Source of the DNA: Aquirhabdus parva | Lineage (GTDB): Bacteria > Pseudomonadota > Gammaproteobacteria > Pseudomonadales > Moraxellaceae | Direction: 5' to 3' | Length of the DNA: 64,000 bases | Assembly: GCF_003351745.1 (NCBI RefSeq) | Contig: NZ_CP031222.1 | Span: 1,346,207-1,410,206 of the forward strand | Shown here: in pieces, positions 37,078-45,745 of the stretch | Numbering within the stretch: the stretch's first letter is position 1 | Layout of the letters: every line of letters begins with the position of its first letter | The notes under the pieces: generated by a model | Database searches by the model: none | Told to the model about the DNA's origin: nothing | What the model saw: the letters and a program-made list of their open reading frames with translations, nothing else | Position numbers and translations under genes: made by a program

Positions 37078-37485
37078 ATGACCGTTGGACGCTCTACGAG
37101 CCCCACGCATGCTGCTGGGCAATATGCTGAAGAGCATGCTTTAGCCTTTTTAAAAATTCAGGGATTTACACTTGTTGCTCAAAATTTCCATGGCAAAGTG
37201 GGTGAAATTGATCTCGTTATGGCAAAAGATAAATTACTCATTTTTGTCGAAGTACGATTAAGACGACCTAGTCGATTTGGTAGTGCAGCAGAGAGTGTGA
37301 CCTTTGCCAAACAACGTAAGATCAGCAAAACAGCAGCTTTGTTTTTGCAACGATTTACTCAGTATGAGTCTTATGATTGCCGATTTGATGTCGTCACTAT
37401 TGAAGGAAATTCAGCGTTTCACGATTCTGCTCCTATGACAGCATTTAAGATTGATTGGTTAGAAGGCGCTTTTTACGCGGTGTAG
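37078..37485 (+). CDS. yraN: UPF0102 family protein YraN
   Basis: 135 residues. The nuclease-like fold of UPF0102 is evident: 'AEEHALAFLKIQGFTLVAQN' with the early Glu, 'GEIDLVMAKDKLLIFVEVRLR' giving the E-ID-EVR (PD-(D/E)xK-like) motif, and 'QRKISKTAALFLQ'. The function is unproven in most bacteria. It lies between the LpoA-like and BON lipoprotein genes; diaA, which follows yraN in E. coli, is absent. Confidence 0.93.
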   Translation: MTVGRSTSPTHAAGQYAEEHALAFLKIQGFTLVAQNFHGKVGEIDLVMAKDKLLIFVEVRLRRPSRFGSAAESVTFAKQRKISKTAALFLQRFTQYESYDCRFDVVTIEGNSAFHDSAPMTAFKIDWLEGAFYAV

Positions 37486-37689
37486 TGATGAACCATAGTT
37501 ACAGGCTCTCCACATATGTAATGGGGTTCTCCAAACTTTCACTGGATTTAACACAATCAACTCATTTTGTGAGTAACTATTTTGCTAGACTTGGGTCTAA
37601 AGAAAGATTGGTGGGTGTTGAGGCAAGATATGCAGGGTTTAAATGATTCGGTTTTAAGTCAAATTGATCTAAAAAATAAAGAGGCGAGA

Positions 37690-38592
37690 ATGCAACGATT
37701 TAAACGGCTTTCCAAAGATCAAAAAGCTGAAAAAAGCAAACGTATAGCGCTTGTTTGGAAAAACATGTTTGCAAAAACCAATGCGCTTTTAAAGACCACC
37801 AGTTTTGCAACGGCAACGAGCATCTCTAAAGTGACGACCGTATCCGTGTTGTCTTCAACACTGCTACTCACAGGGTGTAGTTCTTTTATCGCTGCGAATA
37901 CAGGAACTCAGCCAGTTGGGATAGAGTCGAGCGACCGCTCATTTAGCCAGGTGCTACTTGATAACTCAATTGAACGTACTGCAAGCATCAATATGTACAA
38001 ACTGGATTCACGCTTTAAACAATCTCGTGTGAATATCACTAGTTTTCATAGCGTTGCTTTGCTGACTGGGCAAGTACCAGATGCTCATCTCAAGCAAGTT
38101 GCAGAAGATAATTTAAAAGCGATGAGTGATGTTAAAGCCGTACAAAACTATTTAACGGTTGGCGATGAAATCGGTTATGCACAAATTGTTCAGGACGGCA
38201 TTACGACGGCGACTGTGCGTAAAAACTTTTTGTTGTTGAAAGGATTTAAAGACTCGCGGGTTAAAGTCGTTACTGAAAACAATGTGGTTTATTTGATGGG
38301 TAAACTACCCAAGAGCGATATTGATTGGCTCATCGATACTTTGCAGCGTACATCCAGCATCGCGAAGATCGTTTCACTAATTGATGTCTTGCCAGAAGTC
38401 GCGCCTACATTGCAGCCTTCTACACCTGTGGAGAGTAAACCGCTGACTAATGCGACTGCGAGCAGCAACACCAATATGAACAGCGATACGGTGACGACAC
38501 CTGTGGCGATAGACCCGATGACTTCTACGCAGCCATTGATCGCCAATAGTTCAGCAAGTTTTAATGCGACGAGTCTGCCTAATTCGCAATAA
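37690..38592 (+). CDS. BON-domain outer-membrane lipoprotein (DolP/YraP-like)
   Basis: 300 residues from ATG 37690, preceded by AGAGG; the long frame opens with TTG at 37582. Another ATG at 37765 would give a more normal signal peptide. The lipobox LLTGC places the lipid Cys at residue 63 of the chosen start, which is late. Two BON repeats follow (about 85-150 and 160-230), with 'VALLTGQVPDAHLKQVAED' and 'VVYLMGKLPKSDIDWLI'. The last 60 residues are Ser/Thr/Pro-rich. DolP supports outer-membrane integrity; the long tail is not in E. coli DolP. Confidence 0.8.
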   Translation: MQRFKRLSKDQKAEKSKRIALVWKNMFAKTNALLKTTSFATATSISKVTTVSVLSSTLLLTGCSSFIAANTGTQPVGIESSDRSFSQVLLDNSIERTASINMYKLDSRFKQSRVNITSFHSVALLTGQVPDAHLKQVAEDNLKAMSDVKAVQNYLTVGDEIGYAQIVQDGITTATVRKNFLLLKGFKDSRVKVVTENNVVYLMGKLPKSDIDWLIDTLQRTSSIAKIVSLIDVLPEVAPTLQPSTPVESKPLTNATASSNTNMNSDTVTTPVAIDPMTSTQPLIANSSASFNATSLPNSQ

Positions 38593-38670
38593 GGGTATTT
38601 TGATCATTGAGTGAAGTGCAGTCGTGTTTGTAAAATGGAACCATTCTTTTTTAGTTATTTTGGTTAAATC

Positions 38671-39633
38671 ATGAATAAATCGCTGCGCTTTCCTCAGTTG
38701 TCAAAATTATCAAGATTGTCTGGATTTAAGAAAGCTGCGATCGTAGGGACCTTAGGAGGAGTAGTTGTTGGTATATTCAGCTATTCGCCTGCTAAGGTAT
38801 TAACGGCGTTATCCTCAATGCAAGGGCTGAAAATCTATAAAAAAATCCCTTACGGTACGCATCAGCGCCAATTCTTAGATGTATATCAACCCACAAACCT
38901 TCCTGCTGATCTCACGATTCATGCTAAAAATGGCTTGCCGGTGGTCGTTTTTATTCACGGAGGTTCATGGCAACATGGTGAAAAAGAGGGTCATGGTTTT
39001 ATTGGGCGTAGCTTGGCTCAAGCAGGTTATTTAACGGTCGTGATTGACTATCGTTTAGCGCCAAAAAATATCTATCCTGATTTTATCCATGATTCCGTCA
39101 GTGCGATTGCTTGGGTATATCAGCGTATTGCCGAATATGGCGGTGATCCGAACAAGCTATTTATCATGGGACATTCCGCAGGTGCTTTTAATGCAGTCGT
39201 TGCTGTGGATGATGCGCGCTTCTGGCGCAATAGTCATGTGCCAAACGGTGCCATTAAAGCCGTGATTGGTTTAGCGGGTCCTTATTCGTTTGATTATCGA
39301 CAATACCAGAGCAAGGTAGCATTCCCTGCGCATTTACATCCTGAAGGGGTTATGCCGGATCGACATGTACGCCCAGATGCTCCGCCACATTATTTGATGG
39401 TTGCAGAAAATGATAATCTGGTCGGCATCAAAAATATGCTGAAAATGAAGCGCGCCCTTGAGCGCGCCAAAGTTCCAGTCAAGTCAGTGGTTATTCCAAA
39501 GGTCAATCATATGACCATGATTGTCGCCATGGCCAAACCAACTCGTTGGCTTGGAAAAACACGTGAATTGGTACTGGATTATATTGCCGAGCGGCTTGAG
39601 GCTGACGCGTTAGAACAGAAAAAATCTGCATGA
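38671..39633 (+). CDS. Alpha/beta hydrolase (carboxylesterase type)
   Basis: 320 residues. An N-terminal hydrophobic segment (about 22-42) probably anchors or exports it. The hydrolase domain has the oxyanion block 'VVFIHGGSWQHGEKEG' and the nucleophile elbow GHSAG with S169, then late Asp ('AENDNLV') and His ('VNHMTM') candidates. 'VVIDYRLAPKNIYPDFIHD' is typical of the BD-FAE/hormone-sensitive-lipase-like group. The substrate is unknown. It converges with another hydrolase gene after a 28-bp gap. Confidence 0.85.
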   Translation: MNKSLRFPQLSKLSRLSGFKKAAIVGTLGGVVVGIFSYSPAKVLTALSSMQGLKIYKKIPYGTHQRQFLDVYQPTNLPADLTIHAKNGLPVVVFIHGGSWQHGEKEGHGFIGRSLAQAGYLTVVIDYRLAPKNIYPDFIHDSVSAIAWVYQRIAEYGGDPNKLFIMGHSAGAFNAVVAVDDARFWRNSHVPNGAIKAVIGLAGPYSFDYRQYQSKVAFPAHLHPEGVMPDRHVRPDAPPHYLMVAENDNLVGIKNMLKMKRALERAKVPVKSVVIPKVNHMTMIVAMAKPTRWLGKTRELVLDYIAERLEADALEQKKSA

Positions 39634-39661
39634 TTTTGTTATTCTAACGCGGTAAGAAATA

Positions 39662-40342
39662 TTATTTCTTTTCGTTAACACGTTCAACAAGCCATTTCCC
39701 AATGGCTTTAATTTCTTCTAAATTGACTGAGTGGGCCATGTGATAGGTATGCCAAGTGATCGGGCAACCCAACGCTTGAACGGTATCGCGCGCACTTTCA
39801 CCCATACTTAAGCTCACCACATCATCCTGACGTCCATGCGCAGCAAAAATAGGTGTATTTTGATTCGCTGCATCAAATTCTGTTTTGATCAATGTCGCTG
39901 AAGGGATATAGGTTGAGAGTGCAATAATCCCAGCCAGTTTCTGAGGGTGTGTTAACCCGGTCGTGTAGGCAATAGCACCGCCTTGAGAAAAACCTGCAAT
40001 GATTATACGTTCACTGGGAATACCACGCGCATTTTCTTGTGTGATTAAGGCACGAACTAGGTTTCTGCTCGCAATGATGCCGGCTTCATCGACAACGCGG
40101 CTATTACTATCTAATGTCAAAATATCATACCAGGCAGGCATCTGGTAACCGCCATTGATACTAACCGGGATAACTGGCGCATTCGGAAAAATAAAGCGAA
40201 TAGCAGTATCATTAGATAATCCCAGTTCTGGGATTATGGGTACAAAATCATTCCCATCTGCACCTAAACCATGGAGCCATATAACCGACAATGTGGGATG
40301 GGCGGCGGTTTCGATTTCGATGGGTGGTTTTGCTGCAGGCAT
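39662..40342 (-). CDS. Phospholipase/carboxylesterase (Abhydrolase_2)
   Basis: 226 residues, single-domain esterase. 'WLHGLGADGNDFVPIIPEL' starts the fold, the nucleophile elbow is GFSQGG with S119, and the triad is completed by D173 or D174 ('GRQDDVV') and H204 ('YHMAHSV'). It resembles Pseudomonas carboxylesterase II and acyl-protein thioesterases. Cytoplasmic by lack of a signal peptide. Not in an operon. Confidence 0.92.
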   Translation of the reverse strand: MPAAKPPIEIETAAHPTLSVIWLHGLGADGNDFVPIIPELGLSNDTAIRFIFPNAPVIPVSINGGYQMPAWYDILTLDSNSRVVDEAGIIASRNLVRALITQENARGIPSERIIIAGFSQGGAIAYTTGLTHPQKLAGIIALSTYIPSATLIKTEFDAANQNTPIFAAHGRQDDVVSLSMGESARDTVQALGCPITWHTYHMAHSVNLEEIKAIGKWLVERVNEKK

Positions 40343-40501
40343 GATGTTTGATCCTGATAAATGATGTAAAGCGGCTTATACTATACGATAAGTTGCCGTT
40401 TCTAAAACAGATCGAATGTGTATTGTTCTATTTTAGTTATACTCAAGACAGATTTGATGTTTGGCAATGATTCTTTTTGTTTGCGATGAGGTTTGTGAAT
40501 C

Positions 40502-41023
40502 ATGCAGTTTGTCAGTTGTACTTATGAGTTACATGCAACGGCTATTCTTGATATTTTTAATGAAGCTATTGCCAATTCAACGGCACTGTATGATTACAAG
40601 CCAAGAACACTAGAAATGATGCAAGAGTGGTTTCGGGTTAAACAAGTGGGGTCTTTTCCGGTCATTGGTCTTGTTGATGATAACGGACAATTAATGGGCT
40701 TTGCCAGCTATGGCACCTTCCGTGTCTGGGCCGCCTATAAGTATACAGTCGAGCATGCGATTTATATACATCAGGATCATCGGGGTAAAGGGCTGGGCAG
40801 GATACTGCTCAATCAACTCATTGAATATGCGACAGAGCAGCAACTTCATGTCATGATCGGCGGGATTGATATTGCCAATCACGCCAGTATTGCTTTACAT
40901 GAAAAGCTCGGCTTTAAACATTCGGGAACAATTCAGCAAGCTGCGTTTAAATTTGGTCGTTGGTTAGATTTAGGCTTTTATCAGTTAATTTTACCGACAC
41001 CATTGCAGCCGATTGATGGCTAG
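40502..41023 (+). CDS. GNAT-family N-acetyltransferase
   Basis: 173 residues with GAGG about 9 nt before the ATG. The GNAT acetyl-CoA loop is 'IHQDHRGKGLGRILLNQLIEY', and the N-terminal part 'ILDIFNEAIANSTALYDYKPRT' resembles phosphinothricin/methionine-sulfone acetyltransferases. It probably acetylates an amino-acid-like toxic analogue; the natural substrate is unknown. Confidence 0.88.
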   Translation: MQFVSCTYELHATAILDIFNEAIANSTALYDYKPRTLEMMQEWFRVKQVGSFPVIGLVDDNGQLMGFASYGTFRVWAAYKYTVEHAIYIHQDHRGKGLGRILLNQLIEYATEQQLHVMIGGIDIANHASIALHEKLGFKHSGTIQQAAFKFGRWLDLGFYQLILPTPLQPIDG

Positions 41024-41143
41024 AGCATGCTTTGAATGTGCAATTTTCACCGAGTACAGCCTGATTTGAGTTCCTTCAAACATCTTCTCCCATGATTCTT
41101 TGCTACAATCATAGGGTCAATGAAACGAATTAGAGTGTGCGCT

Positions 41144-42019
41144 ATGAGTGCTGTCTTCGAGCTACCGATTACCGATTGGAATCAAACTTTCTCTCAAGAA
41201 TTGACTGAGCAAGCTGTACGCTCACTTGAACAGGGCGACGTACTTATTTTACCGCAGCTACACTTTGCATTGAGTGAAGAAGAAAATCAGTTTTTATCTC
41301 CGTCTATTATAGGCAAAAGCAAAAACGTGAGCTTTGATCCCAAGACTGGTAAAGTTCAGGGCAGTATTGTAGATGATGAGGCCGCTGTTTTATTGCAAAA
41401 AATGATGCAACGCTATGCAACGTTTGCCAAAGGCCTCATGGATCATCTGTTTCCTGAGTATCAACAAGACTTGATTCAGTCACGGACCAGTTATCGTCCT
41501 CTGGAGATAGCGGGGCGTACGACCTCATGGCGCAAAGATGATACACGCCTTCATGTCGATAGTTTTCCTGCAACGCCTGTACAAGATAAGCGTATCTTAA
41601 GGATTTTTACCAATGTGAATCCTCATGGCAAACCGCGTTCATGGCGATTAGGAGAATCTTTTGAGAAAGTTGCTCAGCGGTTTTTGCCTCATATTGCCAG
41701 CCCCACATGGGGGGTTAGCGGTTTTTTAAATTCAGTGGGGCTGACTAAAAGTCGTCGCAGTGATTATGACCACTACATGCTACGGATGCATGATGGTATG
41801 AAAGCGGATCTCGATTATCAAGCGACTGTTGAGCATCTGGCTTATGATTTTCCAGCAGGGAGTACCTGGATCGTATTCACGGACCATGTTTCTCATGCAG
41901 CAATGGCAGGTCAATACGTCTTTGAACAAACCTTTTATCTGCCTGTACATGCCATGAATGATGAGAGCCAAGCTCCGCAACGTATTTTAGAACGGATGAA
42001 GCAGCAGCCCTTACTGTAA
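41144..42019 (+). CDS. Kdo hydroxylase family Fe(II)/2-oxoglutarate dioxygenase
   Basis: 291 residues from the ATG at 41144; an ATG at 41120 would add eight residues. The family block 'WRKDDTRLHVDSFPATPVQD' carries the iron motif HxD at H137 and D139, and the distal His lies in 'FTDHVSHAAMAG'. KdoO enzymes hydroxylate C3 of the Kdo sugar in the lipopolysaccharide inner core, converting Kdo to Ko. Acinetobacter lipooligosaccharide often contains Ko, which fits. A strong bidirectional terminator follows. Confidence 0.88.
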   Translation: MSAVFELPITDWNQTFSQELTEQAVRSLEQGDVLILPQLHFALSEEENQFLSPSIIGKSKNVSFDPKTGKVQGSIVDDEAAVLLQKMMQRYATFAKGLMDHLFPEYQQDLIQSRTSYRPLEIAGRTTSWRKDDTRLHVDSFPATPVQDKRILRIFTNVNPHGKPRSWRLGESFEKVAQRFLPHIASPTWGVSGFLNSVGLTKSRRSDYDHYMLRMHDGMKADLDYQATVEHLAYDFPAGSTWIVFTDHVSHAAMAGQYVFEQTFYLPVHAMNDESQAPQRILERMKQQPLL

Positions 42020-42025
42020 GGTGAA

Positions 42026-42062
42026 TAAAAAAAAGGTTGCCGAGAGTGGGCAACCTTTTTTT
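42026..42062. terminator. Bidirectional Rho-independent terminator
   Basis: GGTTGCC/GGCAACC stem (42035-42041 with 42049-42055) flanked by an A-run before and a T-run after. It serves both the Kdo hydroxylase gene and the convergent His-rich protein gene. Confidence 0.92.
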
Positions 42063-42092
42063 ATGGAATATAGCTAAATTTTAGATCACGTC

Positions 42093-42605
42093 TTAATGAT
42101 CGTGACCATGTCCTTCATGTCCTTCATGTCCGCCATGACCATGTTCCCCTCGGTCATGGTCACCTCGATCATGTTCCCAGCCGTGACCTTCGCCATGCCG
42201 ATCCCAGTCGCCACGGCGCTCTTCATGACGATAGTCCCGATAGTCATCTCGGTATCCAACATCACGATAATGTCTTTCACGGTAGTGCGGAACATAGACT
42301 GTGTTGTACCAATTATCGCGCACGAAATAAACGGGTCTACCGCAGGCATCATAGCGACCACAATAATAACGCCAACGTCTAGCGTGATCATAAGGCACAT
42401 GTAAATAAATTGGTTCCAGTTCGACTGGACGTCGTTCTACCCACATGGGTTGTGTATAGATGAGCTGTGGAGGGGGTGCATCACCGAGATTAATCTGGCC
42501 ATAGAAGCCGGGCTGTCCGACATTAACAGATACGCCCACATATGCAGTTGCAAGAATGGGGGCGGCGAGCAGGCCAGCGGTCATGACTTTTAATAAGCGC
42601 TTCAT
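42093..42605 (-). CDS. Exported protein with His-rich C-terminal tail
   Basis: 170 residues with a signal peptide (cleavage near residue 20, ATA). The middle part is aromatic and Arg/Tyr-rich, with 'CGRPVYFVRDNWYN' and two Cys (about residues 82 and 88). The last 45 residues are dominated by His, Asp, Glu, Gly and Arg, ending in a repeated GHEGHEGH pattern. Such tails bind divalent metals such as Ni, Zn or Cu, but no family function is known to me. Transcribed alone between two terminators. Reading in other frames gives artefact repeats. Confidence 0.72.
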   Translation of the reverse strand: MKRLLKVMTAGLLAAPILATAYVGVSVNVGQPGFYGQINLGDAPPPQLIYTQPMWVERRPVELEPIYLHVPYDHARRWRYYCGRYDACGRPVYFVRDNWYNTVYVPHYRERHYRDVGYRDDYRDYRHEERRGDWDRHGEGHGWEHDRGDHDRGEHGHGGHEGHEGHGHDH

Positions 42606-42756
42606 CGTCTATCTCCTCTTCAATTTCAAAAATCAAAATTAAATGGGCAGAAAAAGCTGCCATTCTTTTGTTTAATGATGTCAGTCTAAGGATAAGAAAA
42701 TGATGATTCTATATAAATATGATATAGCGCCCGTAGACACGACCAGTGGCAACACC

Positions 42757-42798
42757 ATAAAGAAACGCCCAGTGAGCAGGTCTCATTGAGCGTTTCTT
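42757..42798 (-). terminator. Rho-independent terminator of the mltF-like gene
   Basis: Sixteen-bp stem with two G-U-type mismatches (42761-42776 with 42782-42797), 5-nt loop, T-rich tract on the minus strand. Confidence 0.85.
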
Positions 42799-42832
42799 AT
42801 GTCTGATGGATTTTTAAATCAAGCGGCAGGTT

Positions 42833-44041
42833 TTAAATTTTAGTCAGATTACGATCTTGCTTAATGGCTTCTAAGTAACCACGAATGCGAGTGACATAAT
42901 GCATACACTGTCCGTACTGAGTATTTTTAGCTTTGTTGTCCGCCAGATATTGAAAGACATCAGCCCAGTTATTTGGATTTTTCCCCGCTTTTCTGAGCAT
43001 GGTACGTACACGCTCTAAAGTGCCTGTACCCATGTTATAGGCAGCAAGTGAAAACCATACACGATCAGGATTTGGGATATCGGTATATTGATCTTGCATT
43101 AATTTAAGGTACTGTGCTCCGCCTTTGATGCTTTCAACAGGATCTCGACGATTTTTAACGCCCATCTGCATGGCAGTGCCTTGAGTCAACATCATCAGAC
43201 CTGTAACGCCAGTCGGGGAGATCGCAGTAGAGACCAGATGTGATTCTTGATAACTTACTGCGGCTAAAAGCTGCCAATCAATCTTTTGCTGTTTAGCATT
43301 CATTTGAAAGGATGCTTTCAGTAGTGGCAATCGTGTTGAAAGAGCTTCTGCGAATGCTGTTCTTTCGACTTGGTCATTCATCATCGTACGGCTATAAAAA
43401 GCCGCGAGTTGCTTTGTGCTACCGATTTGACGCTGCTCACATACAAATCCATGGCTACTTCCGACCAATGGATCAAGACCATCACGGAACGCCCAATTCA
43501 AAGCAGGATCTAAGCCCTGAGTCGTCAATACTTGTGTGTTTCCGCAGGTAAGGTCAACTGCGGCTAATGATTTACTTTGCAATTGAGATGTTGTGGCTGT
43601 CGTCAGCGCAATATCGGCTTTCCCTTTTTTAACCAGATCTAGGGCTGCGGCTGTAGTTGCAACTTGTTTAAATTCAAATTTGACATTGAGGTCACGGGCG
43701 AACTCACGTGACATTTCATAGCCAAAACCATGTAAAAAGCTGTCACGGCTAAAAAAAGTCGTATCGCCAGCCACGCTGACTACGCGCAGTTTTTGGCTTT
43801 CGATGACTTGATCAAGTTGTGTCGCTTCACCAAAACCTTGCAGTGATAATCCAGCAATAATTAAACTGCTGACCAATACGGGTTTTTTGAGTGTATTAAA
43901 AGCGGTTTTTTTAGAGAAGGAGTAAGATTGTATGGTCTCTGTTTGTTCTTGGTTTAAACGAATCTTAGGGCTTTGAGTCGAATCGTTGTTTAAAGAAAAA
44001 AAGGCAGGCCTTAAGGCTAACCAATCGGAAATGGGGCGCAT
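42833..44041 (-). CDS. mltF: MltF-like membrane-bound lytic transglycosylase
   Basis: 402 residues. An N-terminal cytoplasmic stretch of about 52 residues precedes a hydrophobic segment (about 53-72). A short solute-binding-like domain follows (about 75-245, 'LRVVSVAGDTTFF', 'ADIALTTAT'), then a C-terminal SLT lysozyme-like domain with catalytic E266 in 'AVSYQESHLVSTAISPTGVTG'. MltF cleaves peptidoglycan glycan strands to 1,6-anhydro products. E. coli MltF has 518 residues, so the regulatory domain is reduced here. The long leader before the membrane segment is unusual. Confidence 0.82.
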   Translation of the reverse strand: MRPISDWLALRPAFFSLNNDSTQSPKIRLNQEQTETIQSYSFSKKTAFNTLKKPVLVSSLIIAGLSLQGFGEATQLDQVIESQKLRVVSVAGDTTFFSRDSFLHGFGYEMSREFARDLNVKFEFKQVATTAAALDLVKKGKADIALTTATTSQLQSKSLAAVDLTCGNTQVLTTQGLDPALNWAFRDGLDPLVGSSHGFVCEQRQIGSTKQLAAFYSRTMMNDQVERTAFAEALSTRLPLLKASFQMNAKQQKIDWQLLAAVSYQESHLVSTAISPTGVTGLMMLTQGTAMQMGVKNRRDPVESIKGGAQYLKLMQDQYTDIPNPDRVWFSLAAYNMGTGTLERVRTMLRKAGKNPNNWADVFQYLADNKAKNTQYGQCMHYVTRIRGYLEAIKQDRNLTKI

Positions 44042-44270
44042 GGGTGTCTCCAGCAGTCAGGTATCGGAACGATGCTAAAAAAAAGTGCATCGTGCACGGT
44101 ATGGCTCGGTTCGGCATCGCATAGCGTCACAAGTGACGGTATTTAAGTGGGGGGCAGTATGCAGATTCAGAGGTCGTTTGTCATGCTTTTTTGGATAAAC
44201 GGTATGTTTTTTATGCGAAATTTATGAAATTGTTTCTAAAAATTTACAATTATTTTTCTTCTTGGTATTT

Positions 44271-44756
44271 TTAAGTCACTGATAAGTCGTATCTAAAATT
44301 TAATATGTAATAATTAACGCGGCGGTTGTCTGGTAACAAAATATTTACATCTTCATCGACTTTTTTTCCAATTAAAGCGCGTGCTAGAGGCGATTCAATG
44401 CTGATCCAATGTTGTGCGGGATCAAATTCATCTGAACCAACAATGCGAATATTAATGATTTCGCCTTCATCATTTTCGAGTTCTACAGACGCGCCAAAGT
44501 AGATTTTTGTTGGGTCATCGGGTAACCGATCGATGACTTTTAAGTCAGGCAAACGCTTTTGCAAAAAGCGAATACGGCGATCAATTTCGCGTAGCATTTT
44601 TTTGCCGTAGATATACTCCGCATTTTCTGAGCGATCGCCCATCGCTGCAGCTTCGCTGACGGCGCGGGTGACTTCTGGACGACGAACCCGAAATAAAAAG
44701 TCCAGTTCATCGCTTAAGCGTTTGTATCCTTCAGGGGTGATATAGGGTGCACGCAT
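44271..44756 (-). CDS. greB: Transcription elongation factor GreB
   Basis: 161 residues from ATG 44756. It is preferred over ATG 44771 because GGAAAG lies 6 nt before it and the N-terminus '[14 protein letters not shown]' then matches GreB. The coiled-coil tip carries the acidic motif in '[20 protein letters not shown]', and the C-terminal globular domain has '[21 protein letters not shown]'. GreB rescues backtracked RNA polymerase by stimulating transcript cleavage. It follows sodB, but a terminator lies between them. Confidence 0.95.
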   Translation of the reverse strand: MRAPYITPEGYKRLSDELDFLFRVRRPEVTRAVSEAAAMGDRSENAEYIYGKKMLREIDRRIRFLQKRLPDLKVIDRLPDDPTKIYFGASVELENDEGEIINIRIVGSDEFDPAQHWISIESPLARALIGKKVDEDVNILLPDNRRVNYYILNFRYDLSVT

Positions 44757-44781
44757 GGTCGTTCTTTCCATTTTATCCGCA

Positions 44782-44809
44782 TAAAAAACAGGCTACCGAA
44801 GCAGCCTGT
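44782..44809 (-). terminator. Rho-independent terminator of sodB
   Basis: Stem ACAGGCT/AGCCTGT (44788-44794 with 44803-44809) capped by a UUCG tetraloop on the minus strand and followed by six T. It ends the sodB transcript just before greB. Confidence 0.92.
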
Positions 44810-44870
44810 CATTCAAAGCATTTTCAAGTGACCAGCAACCAAAAAATGATTGCTATATCGACTATCTAAA

Positions 44871-45497
44871 TTACTTTTCGATACCTGCAGGTTGACCTGC
44901 CAATTTCGCGTTTGCATATTCCCAGTTGACCAATTTGTCTAGGAATGTGGTCACGTAGTCAGGACGGCGATTACGAAAGTCGATGTAGTAAGCATGTTCC
45001 CATACGTCTACAGTCAATACAGCAACTTTACCGTGTGCCAATGGGGTATCGGCATTTGCAGTTTTAACAATGGATAGCGCGCCATTCACTTGATCTGCAA
45101 CGAGCCATGCCCAGCCAGAACCGAATTGAGTCAGTGCAGCTTGCTTGAACTCTTCTTTGAATTTTTCATAGCTACCAAACGCTTCAGTAATTTTAGCTGC
45201 GATAGGGCCTGTTGGTTCACCGCCGCCATTTGGCGTGATGCTGTTCCAATAGAAGGTGTGGTTCCAGATTTGAGCAGCGTTGTTAAATACACCAGCTTTG
45301 CTTGCGTCTTTTGCAGAGATCAGAATGATTTCTTCAAGTGATTTACCTGCCAGATCAGTATCTTTGATCAGGTTGTTCAGGTTGGTGACGTAAGTTTGGT
45401 GATGTTTGCCATGATGAAATTCGAGTGTTTCTGCACTGATATAAGGGACAAGTGCGTCTTTGGCGTATGGTAGCGCTGGTAGAGTAATCTCTGACAT
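44871..45497 (-). CDS. sodB: Superoxide dismutase [Fe]
   Basis: 208 residues from ATG 45497, preceded by AAGGAAA; a longer frame to 45527 is not needed. Metal ligands are H28 ('EFHHGKHH'), the His of 'AAQIWNHTFYW', and Asp/His in 'DVWEHAYYIDFRN'. The active-site Gln in 'NNAAQIWNH' and 'FGSGWAWLV' mark the iron type. It converts superoxide to peroxide and O2 in the cytoplasm. The peroxiredoxin gene upstream on the same strand would remove the peroxide. Confidence 0.96.
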   Translation of the reverse strand: MSEITLPALPYAKDALVPYISAETLEFHHGKHHQTYVTNLNNLIKDTDLAGKSLEEIILISAKDASKAGVFNNAAQIWNHTFYWNSITPNGGGEPTGPIAAKITEAFGSYEKFKEEFKQAALTQFGSGWAWLVADQVNGALSIVKTANADTPLAHGKVAVLTVDVWEHAYYIDFRNRRPDYVTTFLDKLVNWEYANAKLAGQPAGIEK

Positions 45498-45664
45498 GAT
45501 GCTTTCCTTAAATTGGCTGTGATTCAATAGAATCTATTGGCTGTTGTTTCTTGATAAGCAGTATCTAGATAAACAGTTTAAGCACTTGAGAGAATCAACT
45601 GTTTGACTTATTTCAAGTGTTTAAATTATTCATTCACACTATTTATTAAAATCATTATAACTTA

Positions 45665-45692
45665 AACAGCTCAGAACATGTTCTGAGCTGTT
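45665..45692. repeat. 28-bp perfect palindrome between peroxiredoxin and sodB
   Basis: Each 14-base arm (AACAGCTCAGAACA on the left) is the exact reverse complement of the other, with no spacer. It lies 53 bp after the peroxiredoxin stop and about 170 bp before the sodB start. It could be a hairpin terminator (a weak TTT follows on the minus strand) or an operator. Confidence 0.7.
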
Positions 45693-45745
45693 CTGTAATG
45701 CATATCGCTCGATCTTATAACGAACTGACGATACGCAGTGTTGAA

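Noticed and set aside
37455-37646. Short frame spanning the end of yraN and the following gap
   Set aside because: Overlaps yraN in another frame and has no ribosome binding site; the product shows no family feature.
42086-42404. Met/Ile/Thr-rich frames on both strands over the His-rich gene
   Set aside because: They arise from reading the repetitive GAC/CAT-rich sequence in other frames; only the frame with a signal peptide makes sense.
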